Of a stretch of 52,968 nt of DNA, positions 8,416-15,597 are shown piece after piece. The notes beneath the pieces are model-generated. The model was not told the DNA's origin. It did not search any database and saw only the letters and a list, made by a program, of their open reading frames with translations. A program made the position numbers and the translations under genes. Positions within the stretch are counted from its first letter, which is position 1; every line of letters starts with the position of its first letter. Location: positions 1-52,968 of the forward strand of contig JAFGXI010000021.1 of the NCBI GenBank assembly GCA_016936665.1, given 5' to 3'. This DNA comes from Bacteroidales bacterium. Lineage in GTDB: Bacteria; Bacteroidota; Bacteroidia; Bacteroidales; JAFGXI01.

Positions 8416-9708
8416 ATGCCTACCATTGCCTTTCATACGCTTGGATGTAAACTCAACTTTTCTGAAACAGCAACTCTTTCAAGACTTTTTGTGGAGAAAA
8501 ATTATCAAAAAGTAAGTTTTAATCAAGTAGCAGACACATATGTAATCAATACTTGTTCGGTAACTGAATTAGCGGATAAAAAATGTAAACAGGCCATTAG
8601 GAAGGCTATCAGGCAGAATCCGGAATCGACTGTAATTGTTACCGGTTGTTTTGCTCAGCTTAAACCTCAAGAAATCGTTAATATTCCGGGTGTTAGCTTA
8701 GTGCTTGGAGCTAATGAAAAGCTCAATCTTTCGAAATACTTGGAGCACATCCAGCAAAAAAAATCGCCAGAAAGCCATTCTTGCGAAATCGATAGCGTAG
8801 AAAATTATTTTGGTGCTTTTTCTCTTAACGAAAGAACACGTTCGTTTTTAAAAGTACAAGACGGATGTGATTATCCTTGCACATATTGCACCATTCCTAA
8901 AGCGAGAGGAAAAAGCAGAAACGAATCGATTGCAGATCTTGTTTCAAAAGCCGAAGTTATTGCTCAAAACGGCATTAAAGAAATTATCCTTACCGGAGTA
9001 AATATCGGCGATTTTGGTAAAAGCACTAGCGAAACATTTTTCGATCTGATTAAAGCTCTCGACCAAGTCGAAGGCATAGATAGAATCAGAATTTCGTCGA
9101 TAGAACCTAATTTACTAACCGACGAAATGCTTTTGTATATTTCTCAATCGCAACGCATTATGCCACATTTTCACATTCCTCTTCAATCGGGTTCCGATGA
9201 GGTATTAAGTGATATGAAGAGGCGATACAACACCAAAATGTTTCGCGAAAAAATTGAACGAATCAATGCTTTAGTTCCTCATGCAGGCATTGGTGTGGAC
9301 GTGATTGTTGGATTTCCTACCGAAACTGACGAATTGTTCGAAGAAGCTCTTAATTTTATCAACAGTCTTAACATAATGGCACTGCACGTATTCACATATT
9401 CCGATAGAGAAGGCACTGTAGCTACTGCCATGGAAAAATCTGTTCCTTTTTCGAATAGACAACATCGAAGCAAGATACTGCATCAGCTTTCCGAAAAAAA
9501 ACAACGTTATTTTAATGAACAATTTATCGGACAAACAAGACCAGTGCTGACAGAAACCTACAGAAATAGAGCTACCATGTATGGATTTACAGATAATTAT
9601 ATTCGCGTTGAAGTTCCATACGACAAACGATATAAAAATAAAATAGTGCAAGTACGATTAGAATCAACACTAGAAAATGGAAATATGAAAGGTCGAATAA
9701 TCGAATGA
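8416..9708 (+). CDS. mtaB: tRNA (N6-L-threonylcarbamoyladenosine(37)-C2)-methylthiotransferase
   Basis: This 430-residue radical-SAM enzyme adds a methylthio group to t6A37 of tRNA, making ms2t6A. The N-terminal UPF0004 domain carries its iron-sulfur cysteines C11, C47 and C78, and the radical-SAM triad is CDYPCTYC (C151, C155, C158). The opening TLGCKLNFSET is typical of MtaB rather than MiaB or RimO, which open differently; the C-terminal TRAM-like segment (about 365-430) is present but compact. Length is normal. It overlaps the next gene by four bases (ATGA), indicating translational coupling. A TAGATTTG element precedes it. Confidence 0.93.
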   Translation: MPTIAFHTLGCKLNFSETATLSRLFVEKNYQKVSFNQVADTYVINTCSVTELADKKCKQAIRKAIRQNPESTVIVTGCFAQLKPQEIVNIPGVSLVLGANEKLNLSKYLEHIQQKKSPESHSCEIDSVENYFGAFSLNERTRSFLKVQDGCDYPCTYCTIPKARGKSRNESIADLVSKAEVIAQNGIKEIILTGVNIGDFGKSTSETFFDLIKALDQVEGIDRIRISSIEPNLLTDEMLLYISQSQRIMPHFHIPLQSGSDEVLSDMKRRYNTKMFREKIERINALVPHAGIGVDVIVGFPTETDELFEEALNFINSLNIMALHVFTYSDREGTVATAMEKSVPFSNRQHRSKILHQLSEKKQRYFNEQFIGQTRPVLTETYRNRATMYGFTDNYIRVEVPYDKRYKNKIVQVRLESTLENGNMKGRIIE

Positions 9709-9956
9709 CAGAAAAAATTGCGATAGGGGCATTACTGGTTTTTTTAATCAACATTCCATTCGGATATTGGCGTGCAAAAGAAGTTAAAAAATCATTCAAA
9801 TGGTTTCTGTATATTCACTTGCCAATTCCTTTAGTAATAGCAATACGATTAATTTTAGAAATAGGCTTCGCAATATATTCTTATCCTATTTTTATCTTTG
9901 CCTTTTTCTTAGGTCAACTAACTGGGGGTATCATCCATAAAATATATCGAAAATGA
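9705..9956 (+). CDS. Small membrane protein of unknown function
   Basis: I do not recognise this 83-residue protein. It has three hydrophobic segments, at about 5-23, 33-54 and 58-77, with charged residues (RAKEVKKS) in the first loop and a basic C-terminus (HKIYRK). That predicts an integral inner-membrane protein. It overlaps mtaB by four bases and the inositol monophosphatase by four bases (ATGA at both ends), so it is almost certainly translated as part of this operon. Its size, overlaps and codon pattern support a real gene. It could be a chaperone-like or stabilising partner, but nothing in the sequence says so. Confidence 0.8.
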   Translation: MTEKIAIGALLVFLINIPFGYWRAKEVKKSFKWFLYIHLPIPLVIAIRLILEIGFAIYSYPIFIFAFFLGQLTGGIIHKIYRK

Positions 9957-10747
9957 ATTACGAATCAATTATTCTTCAAGTTATAGAAATAAGTCGCCAA
10001 GTGGGGCAATATCTTAAGTCTGAACAAGTAAAAATTGAAAGTGGTATAGTAGAGAAAAAAGGGCAACACGATTTTGTTACTTATGTCGATAAAACTGCAG
10101 AAAAGCAAATTGTAGAACAACTTCAAAAACTATTGCCTGACGCAGGATTTATAGCTGAAGAAAATAGTGTTCAACGCGAAGATAAACCATTGATGTGGAT
10201 TATCGACCCTCTGGACGGAACTACCAATTACATTCATGGAATGTCGCCATTTGCCATCAGTATAGGATTAATGGAAAACAACGAACTGGTAGGAGGAGTG
10301 GTTTACGAAGTAGGTTTAGAAGAATGTTTTTACGCATGGAAAAGCAGTCCCGCTTACCTAAATGGTAAAGAAATAAAAACAAGTAATACAGAATTGTTAT
10401 CCGAATCTTTAATAGCAACAGGCTTTCCATATTACGACTATGGAAGGCTAGAAAAATTTATGAAATCGTTGGCATACTTCGTACAAAACACTCACGGGAT
10501 TAGGCGTTTAGGTACAGCCGCCACCGATTTGGTATATGTTGCATGTGGTAGAATCGAAGCCTTCTACGAATATGGATTATCGCCTTGGGATGTTGCTGCC
10601 GGAGCTTTCATCGTTCAGCAAGCAGGGGGAAGAATATCAGATTATAAAGGTGGAGGAAATTACTTATTTGGGAAAGAAATCATTGCCAGTAATGAAAAAA
10701 TCTATACAGATTTTCAAGCAAAAGTCGAAGAATACATGTCGAATTAA
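9953..10747 (+). CDS. suhB: Inositol monophosphatase family protein
   Basis: This 264-residue protein has the hallmarks of the Mg-dependent, lithium-sensitive phosphatase family: E69/E70 in FIAEEN, then DPLDGTTNYIHG with D85 and D88 as metal ligands, and SPWDVAAGA near the C-terminus. Members act on inositol-1-phosphate and related sugar phosphates; SuhB in Proteobacteria also binds transcription complexes, but nothing here tests that. It differs from the second family member in the window (cysQ, 28674-29462), which has DPLDGTKEF. It overlaps the small membrane protein gene by four bases. The following 227-base gap holds no gene; it carries a TACCTTTG element for serC. Confidence 0.88.
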   Translation: MNYESIILQVIEISRQVGQYLKSEQVKIESGIVEKKGQHDFVTYVDKTAEKQIVEQLQKLLPDAGFIAEENSVQREDKPLMWIIDPLDGTTNYIHGMSPFAISIGLMENNELVGGVVYEVGLEECFYAWKSSPAYLNGKEIKTSNTELLSESLIATGFPYYDYGRLEKFMKSLAYFVQNTHGIRRLGTAATDLVYVACGRIEAFYEYGLSPWDVAAGAFIVQQAGGRISDYKGGGNYLFGKEIIASNEKIYTDFQAKVEEYMSN

Positions 10748-10877
10748 ACCTTCCTAAACAAAACAACAAACTATAGCACTACCCAAATTATCGACGTTTT
10801 CGATATAAGTGTTGCAGAGCATATCTACGCAATGTTTAACACCTGACCAATGTCATAGCTGATAAAGAGTTTTTTTA

Positions 10878-10885
10878 TACCTTTG
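10878..10885 (+). promoter_or_regulatory. Bacteroidota -7 element upstream of serC
   Basis: TACCTTTG matches the TAnnTTTG motif. The predicted transcript would have a leader of about 80 bases before the serC ATG, the longest in this window. Confidence 0.45.
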
Positions 10886-10974
10886 TATGGCCTAAAGCAC
10901 ACACAAATACCTAAATTTCAATTTGTTGTATTTATGGTAGTTAACTTAATTAATCATACAAATTTGTATAAATC

Positions 10975-12045
10975 ATGAAAAAGCACAATTTTTATGCAGG
11001 TCCATCAATTTTACCTGAAGTTGCTATTGAAGAAACTATAAAAGCAATTAAAGATTTTGAAGGAACCGGAATATCTCTTATGAGCGTATCGCACAGAAGC
11101 AAAGAGTTTGAAGCAGTGATGAACGAAACCGAAGCTCTTTTTAAAGAATTGTTAGATATTCCAGAGGGTTATAAAGTGATTTTTTTAGGTGGTGGAGCAA
11201 GTACTCAATTCATGATGGTTCCATACAATATGTTAAACAAAAAAGCAGCTTATCTTAACACAGGAACGTGGGCTAAAAAAGCACTAAAAGAAGCTAAAGG
11301 CTTTGGCGAAGTGGTTGAAGTTGCCAGTTCAGCTGATACTATTTACAATTATATTCCTAAAGGATACGAAGTTCCTGCCGACGCCGACTATTTCCATATT
11401 ACAACTAACAACACCATTTATGGTACTGAAATAAAACACGATATGGACTGCAAAGTACCATTAGTTGCCGATATGTCTTCTGATATTTTCTCTCGACCTG
11501 TCGATGTATCAAAATATGCTTTAATTTATGGTGGTGCACAAAAGAATTTTGCTCCTGCCGGCGTTACATTTGTTATTGTTAAAGAAGATATTTTAGGTAA
11601 AGTAGATCGTTACTTACCAACAATGATTGACTATAGAACGCATATCGAGAATGGTTCAATGTTTAACACTCCTCCTGTATTGCCTATCTTTACAGGTTAC
11701 CAAACCTTGAAATGGTTAAAAAATCTTGGTGGCTTAGAGGTGATGCAAAAAATCAATCAAGAAAAAGCTAATTTATTATATTCAGAAATCGATAGAAATA
11801 AATTATTCAAACCAACTGTTCTTGATGAAGCCGATCGCTCAATTATGAATATCTGCTGGATTATGAACGATGAGTACAAAGATTTAGAGCAAGATTTTTT
11901 GAAGTTTGCACAAGAAAGAGGCATGGTCGGAATGAAAGGTCACCGCTCTGTTGGTGGATTTAGAGCATCTACATATAATGCCTTACCAAAAGAAAGCGTT
12001 GAAGCTCTTGTTGCAGTGATGAAAGAATTTGAAAGTAAACATTAA
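10975..12045 (+). CDS. serC: Phosphoserine aminotransferase
   Basis: This 356-residue PLP enzyme converts 3-phosphohydroxypyruvate and glutamate to phosphoserine, the second step of serine synthesis; it also serves the DXP-dependent pyridoxal phosphate pathway, to which pdxA at 20937 belongs. The opening [11 protein letters not shown] is diagnostic. GGGASTQF near residue 72 binds the PLP phosphate, ADMSSD near 165 precedes the lysine region and the Schiff-base lysine is K190 in [27 protein letters not shown] closes the active site. Length is normal. It heads a serC-serA-DUF1015 cluster common in Bacteroidia, here interrupted by a four-helix-bundle gene. Confidence 0.97.
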   Translation: MKKHNFYAGPSILPEVAIEETIKAIKDFEGTGISLMSVSHRSKEFEAVMNETEALFKELLDIPEGYKVIFLGGGASTQFMMVPYNMLNKKAAYLNTGTWAKKALKEAKGFGEVVEVASSADTIYNYIPKGYEVPADADYFHITTNNTIYGTEIKHDMDCKVPLVADMSSDIFSRPVDVSKYALIYGGAQKNFAPAGVTFVIVKEDILGKVDRYLPTMIDYRTHIENGSMFNTPPVLPIFTGYQTLKWLKNLGGLEVMQKINQEKANLLYSEIDRNKLFKPTVLDEADRSIMNICWIMNDEYKDLEQDFLKFAQERGMVGMKGHRSVGGFRASTYNALPKESVEALVAVMKEFESKH

Positions 12046-12086
12046 TTTAGTTTCAAGGTTGCAGGTTTAAAGTTGCAAGTTATAGG
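12040..12086 (+). repeat. 47-base direct repeat, left copy
   Basis: This copy begins in the last codons of serC (CATTAATTTA) and ends just before the S23 gene with TTATAGG. The right copy is at 12450-12496. By eye about 37 of 48 aligned positions match. It contains GTTGCAGGTTTAAAGTT, a unit that recurs inverted at 13664-13696. Confidence 0.7.
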
Positions 12087-12089
12087 TTT

Positions 12090-12455
12090 ATGACAAAGGT
12101 TAAGGAATTTGAAGATTTTGAAGTTTGGAAAAGATCAATAGATTTAGCCGTTTTTATTTACCAATTAACTATGAAAGAACCTTTAAGCAAAGACTATTCT
12201 TTAAAAGATCAGATAAGAAGAGCTTCAACATCAGTCTCGAACAATATTGCAGAAGGTTTTGAATATGGCAATAATAAACAGTTTGCCAGATTTTTGAGAA
12301 TAGCAAAGGGTTCGTTAGGAGAAGTTAGAAGTCAGATAGTTGTTTTAAAAAGATTGGACTACATTAGTGAAGAAGATTATCATTATATCTATAATGAATC
12401 TAAATCTATCTCAAAACAAATGTACAGTTTGATAAATTATTTAGATTCTCATTAA
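12090..12455 (+). CDS. Four-helix bundle protein (S23 / 23S rRNA intervening-sequence family)
   Basis: This 121-residue protein belongs to the family first seen in 23S rRNA intervening sequences and also related to the Avd accessory proteins of diversity-generating retroelements. Landmarks are the opening FEDFEVWKRSIDLAVFIYQLT, then LKDQIRRASTSVSNNIAEGF and a Ser/Leu-rich third helix with LGEVRSQI. The family folds as a four-helix bundle that forms pentamers; its cellular job is not known. Here it sits between serC and serA, which are usually adjacent, and is bounded by 47-base direct repeats. No promoter motif precedes it, so it probably rides on the serC transcript. The gene is not an rRNA insert here because no rRNA flanks it. 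Confidence 0.88.
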   Translation: MTKVKEFEDFEVWKRSIDLAVFIYQLTMKEPLSKDYSLKDQIRRASTSVSNNIAEGFEYGNNKQFARFLRIAKGSLGEVRSQIVVLKRLDYISEEDYHYIYNESKSISKQMYSLINYLDSH

Positions 12456-12496
12456 TTTACTTGCAAGTTGTAGGTTTAAAAGAGAAGAATTATAGG
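12450..12496 (+). repeat. 47-base direct repeat, right copy
   Basis: This copy begins in the last codons of the S23 gene (CATTAATTTA) and ends with TTATAGG, exactly 410 bases downstream of the left copy. Differences cluster between positions 33 and 40 of the repeat. Confidence 0.7.
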
Positions 12497-12555
12497 AAAT
12501 TAGAATTTATAAATAAAGGATTAAAATGAATAGTTATAGATTGTAGAGATTTTTG

Positions 12556-12587
12556 AACTTGAAACCTACAACATGTAACTTATAACC
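12556..12587 (-). repeat. Inverted member of the GTTGCAGGTT-like repeat family
   Basis: Its reverse complement reads in GGTTATAAGTTACATGTTG-type phrases ending GTAGGTTTCAAG, resembling the direct repeats at 12040 and 12450 but on the other strand. It lies just upstream of serA, so the S23 gene is enclosed by inverted members of one family. Confidence 0.55.
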
Positions 12588-12596
12588 AAAATAAAA

Positions 12597-13511
12597 ATGA
12601 AAATATTAATCGCTACAGACAAACCCTTTGCACCAGTTGCCGTTAATGGGATTCGAACAGAAGTTGAAAAAGCTGGTCATGAGTTGGTTTTGTTAGAAAA
12701 ATACACAGAAGCATCTCAGTTATTAGAAGCTGTTGCAGATGTAGACGCTATGATTATTCGTAGCGATATCGCTTCAAAAGAAGTAATTGATGCTGCTAAG
12801 CATTTGAAAATCATTGTTCGTGCCGGTGCTGGTTACGACAATATCGATTTAGCGGCTGCTACGGCTAATAATGTAGTTGCTATGAATACACCTGGTCAAA
12901 ACTCCAATGCCGTTGCCGAATTGGCTTTAGGTATGATGGTAATGGCTGCCAGAAACTTCTACAATGGCAAGGCCGGTACTGAGCTTTCTGGTAAGAAAGT
13001 AGGGATTCATGCCTATGGTAATGTAGGTAAATTGGTGGGTAAAATTGCTAAAGGTTTTGGTATGGAAGTTCTAGCCTTCGACCCTTTTGTTAGTAAAGAA
13101 GAGATTGAAAAAGACGGCGTAACAGTGGTCGATTCTGTAGAGGCTTTATATAGCGCCTGCGAATACATTTCTTTACATATTCCTGCTAACGACAAAACCA
13201 AAGCGTCTATCAATTTTGACTTGCTTAAGCTAATGCCTAAAGGCGCAACTTTAGTCAATACCGCAAGAAAAGAAGTGATTCATGAGGCCGATATGATTCG
13301 CTTAATGAACGAGCGTGCCGATTTTAAATATTGCTCGGATATCGCACCAGGCAACGCTGCCGAATTTGAGGCATTTGATGGTCGTTACTTCTTTACACCA
13401 AAGAAAATGGGTGCACAAACCGCCGAAGCTAATATTAATGCAGGTATTGCAGCCGCAAAACAGATTATCTCATTTTTTGAAACTGGAGACACAACTTTTA
13501 AAGTAAACTAA
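12597..13511 (+). CDS. serA: D-3-phosphoglycerate dehydrogenase, short type
   Basis: This 304-residue NAD-dependent enzyme oxidises 3-phosphoglycerate to 3-phosphohydroxypyruvate, the first step of serine synthesis. It has only the substrate and nucleotide domains; the C-terminal ACT regulatory domain of longer SerA proteins is absent, so classic serine feedback through ACT is not expected. The Rossmann loop is IHAYGNVGK (about 137-145) and the active-site arginine is R224 in NTARKE. The usual catalytic His (TPHxG) is replaced by FTPKKMGAQTAEAN with K269/K270. This matches the described type III-K class of phosphoglycerate dehydrogenases, in which lysine replaces histidine. It starts at ATG after an AT-rich leader carrying a repeat copy. 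Confidence 0.93.
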   Translation: MKILIATDKPFAPVAVNGIRTEVEKAGHELVLLEKYTEASQLLEAVADVDAMIIRSDIASKEVIDAAKHLKIIVRAGAGYDNIDLAAATANNVVAMNTPGQNSNAVAELALGMMVMAARNFYNGKAGTELSGKKVGIHAYGNVGKLVGKIAKGFGMEVLAFDPFVSKEEIEKDGVTVVDSVEALYSACEYISLHIPANDKTKASINFDLLKLMPKGATLVNTARKEVIHEADMIRLMNERADFKYCSDIAPGNAAEFEAFDGRYFFTPKKMGAQTAEANINAGIAAAKQIISFFETGDTTFKVN

Positions 13512-13520
13512 ACGGTTAAT

Positions 13521-13573
13521 AGTTTCAGGTTAAAAGTTTCAGGTTAAAAGTTTCAGGTTAAAGGTTGCAAGTT
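13521..13573 (+). repeat. Three perfect tandem 14-base repeats plus a half copy
   Basis: AGTTTCAGGTTAAA occurs three times without change at 13521-13534, 13535-13548 and 13549-13562, followed by GGTTGCAAGTT. The units resemble those around the S23 gene. With the inverted copy at 13664-13696 they frame the 196-base serA-DUF1015 gap, which holds no other gene. Confidence 0.85.
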
Positions 13574-13663
13574 CCTTTTTAACTTGTTATTTTACTCTGA
13601 AAGCGGATTTAGTTTTTTTGATATAAAAATATAGTAATAAAATAGTTGTTGTTTTTAAGTTAG

Positions 13664-13696
13664 TTAACCTATAACTTTAAACCTGCAACTTTTAAC
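13664..13696 (-). repeat. Inverted repeat copy before the DUF1015 gene
   Basis: The reverse complement contains GTTGCAGGTTTAAAGTT, a 17-base exact match to the left direct repeat at 12040-12086. It ends 11 bases before the DUF1015 start codon and could fold with the tandem repeats at 13521-13573. Confidence 0.7.
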
Positions 13697-13707
13697 AAAC
13701 AAAAAGC

Positions 13708-14958
13708 ATGGCAAATATAAAACCGTTCAGAGGCATTCGTCCTCCAAAAGAAATAGTAGAGCAAGTCGCTTGTTTACCATATGATGTAATGAACTCGGAA
13801 GAGGCAAGAGTGATGGCAGAGGGTAATCCAATGTCCTTATTACACATTACAAAAGCAGAAATTGATTTCGAACCAGGCTATGATGAGCATTCAGAAGAAG
13901 TTTACCAAAAATCCTTGGCCAACTTTAAAATGTTCCAAGAAAAAGGCTATTTAAAGAAAGAAGAGAAAGATATGTATTATATCTATGCTCAAACTATGGA
14001 TGGTAGAACTCAGTATGGTATTGTTGGTGGTGCCGCTACCGAAGACTATATGAATGGCATTATTAAAAAGCATGAGTTAACTCGTCCTGATAAAGAGCAA
14101 GATCGTATGATTAATGTACGCGTCAATAATGCTAATATCGAGCCTGTATTCTTTGCTTACCCTGCTGTTGCAGAAATTGATGAGATTGTTAGTGATATCG
14201 TAAACAACAAACCTGCCGAATATGATTTTGTTGCAGAGGATGGTTTTGGTCACCATTTTTGGTTGATCAATAATGACGAAACAATTGCTCGATTACAAAT
14301 GCTATTCGAGACCAAAGTACCTTACACTTATGTTGCAGATGGTCATCATAGAACAGCTGCTGCTGCTTTAGTGGGCGACGAGAAACGTAAAGAGAATCCT
14401 AATCATACAGGCGAAGAGGAATATAACTACTTCTTAGCAGTTCATTTTCCTGATAATCAATTAAAAATTATTGATTATAACAGAACTGCTACCGATTTAA
14501 ATGGACATTCTAAAGCAGAATTTATCGCTAAATTAGAAGAAAAGTTTGATGTAAAAGAAGAAGGTTCTGAGATTTACAAACCTTCTAAATTACACGAGTT
14601 CTCGATGTATTTAGATGGCAAATGGTATTCAATGCAAGCCAAAGCAGGTACTTATGATGATAATGATCCTGTGGGCGTTTTAGATGTTTCTATTCTTACC
14701 AATTCTGTTTTAGAGCCAATCTTAGATATCAAAGATTTAAGACGTTCAAAACGTATCGACTTTGTTGGTGGTATTAGAGGTTTAGGCGAATTATCGAAGC
14801 GAGTCGATTCAGGTAAAATGGAAGTCGCATTTGCACTTTATCCAGTATCCATGAAGCAACTCATTGATATTGCAGACACCGGCAATATTATGCCACCAAA
14901 AACCACTTGGTTCGAGCCAAAGTTAAGATCAGGTTTAGTAATACACGAATTAGTATAA
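13708..14958 (+). CDS. DUF1015 family protein linked to serine synthesis genes
   Basis: This 416-residue cytosolic protein matches the DUF1015 family: opening IKPFRGIRPPKEIVEQV, the conserved block KHELTRPDKEQDR (about 121-133), and VADGHHRTAAA with D211, H213, H214 and R215. The function is not established. The family is commonly found beside serC and serA in Bacteroidia, which suggests a role in serine or phosphoserine metabolism. DGHHR resembles the motif of ParB/SerK-type nucleotide-binding folds, where SerK is a free-serine kinase, but this is a short motif resemblance only. Its 196-base upstream gap holds only repeats, so it may be read from the serC promoter. A terminator follows at 14979-15006. 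Confidence 0.85.
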   Translation: MANIKPFRGIRPPKEIVEQVACLPYDVMNSEEARVMAEGNPMSLLHITKAEIDFEPGYDEHSEEVYQKSLANFKMFQEKGYLKKEEKDMYYIYAQTMDGRTQYGIVGGAATEDYMNGIIKKHELTRPDKEQDRMINVRVNNANIEPVFFAYPAVAEIDEIVSDIVNNKPAEYDFVAEDGFGHHFWLINNDETIARLQMLFETKVPYTYVADGHHRTAAAALVGDEKRKENPNHTGEEEYNYFLAVHFPDNQLKIIDYNRTATDLNGHSKAEFIAKLEEKFDVKEEGSEIYKPSKLHEFSMYLDGKWYSMQAKAGTYDDNDPVGVLDVSILTNSVLEPILDIKDLRRSKRIDFVGGIRGLGELSKRVDSGKMEVAFALYPVSMKQLIDIADTGNIMPPKTTWFEPKLRSGLVIHELV

Positions 14959-14978
14959 GCTAAATCTATACAAAATTG

Positions 14979-15006
14979 AAAGCTCCTTTATTTAAGGGGC
15001 TTTTTT
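14979..15006 (+). terminator. Rho-independent terminator after DUF1015
   Basis: AAAGCTCCTT pairs with AAGGGGCTTT (one G-T pair), followed by a T6 run. It closes the serine cluster. The remaining gap up to 15201 holds only the -7 element for the next gene. Confidence 0.75.
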
Positions 15007-15168
15007 ATTTGAACTTAAACTGATCAAAACTTCTAATATTTTTTTGTAACTTTCGATAAAGTTGTTCATGTAATTAATGATTTGGTAGTCAATTAAATAC
15101 AAAACTTTTAAGTGTAATGAACAACTTTTTTTATCTCTAATTCCTACATGCACAACGGGTTAATTTAT

Positions 15169-15176
15169 TAAATTTG
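15169..15176 (+). promoter_or_regulatory. Bacteroidota -7 element upstream of the frameshifted T9SS gene
   Basis: TAAATTTG is an exact TAnnTTTG match and predicts a leader of about 19 bases. Its presence suggests that the split gene downstream is still transcribed. Confidence 0.5.
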
Positions 15177-15201
15177 TTGAAAAATTAATAAATTAAATAT
15201 T

Positions 15202-15597
15202 ATGAAGAAATTAACAGTTGCATTGTTATTTGTGTTTTTTACGTTGAATGTTTTTGCTCAAAATTTTGAGCAAAATATTTTGCCAGACTCCCTAAAAATT
15301 AGAAACGGTAAAGAGTTTTGTTCTAATAACAATTCTGTTCATGCCATTGTATATTCTAGCTCCTATATCGGAGGGCCTTTTTACTATTTAAAGATCTTTG
15401 ATGGAAATTATGAATTTATAGAAAATATTCCATACGAGATAGGTTACAACAAAACCTATGGAATGGAAATTATTAATAATGATTGTTATCATTTGACAAA
15501 ATCAAATGGGGTGCAAATATATAGGCAAAATGGAACTTGGGATTCTATAACAGTAGACAATGGCTTACACTATGGTTATGTTCAAGGGATTTTTTAG
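15202..15597 (+). CDS. N-terminal part of a frameshifted T9SS type A surface protein
   Basis: This 131-codon frame begins with a good signal peptide (MKKLTVALLFVFFTLNVFAQ) and runs into beta-rich sequence with phrases such as NGTWDSITVDNGL, like the turns of a propeller. It stops at TAG 15595-15597, immediately after a run of six T (15590-15595). Adding one T, or slipping back one base, joins it to the frame that continues LDSDKMYIISQDTLNYFDG and runs to 17855. The phrase FDGSNWNYYYLNTDN just after the join repeats the style of the sequence before it. The two parts would make one protein of about 884 residues. As written, the product would be a short exported fragment. Confidence 0.75.
   Translation: MKKLTVALLFVFFTLNVFAQNFEQNILPDSLKIRNGKEFCSNNNSVHAIVYSSSYIGGPFYYLKIFDGNYEFIENIPYEIGYNKTYGMEIINNDCYHLTKSNGVQIYRQNGTWDSITVDNGLHYGYVQGIF

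Noticed and set aside
9271..9651. 126-codon minus-strand frame under mtaB
   Set aside because: Antisense shadow of a strongly supported radical-SAM gene; its composition is unlike a real protein.
12090..12455. S23 gene as a diversity-generating retroelement Avd
   Set aside because: No reverse transcriptase, template repeat or variable repeat is near it, so the Avd role is not supported.
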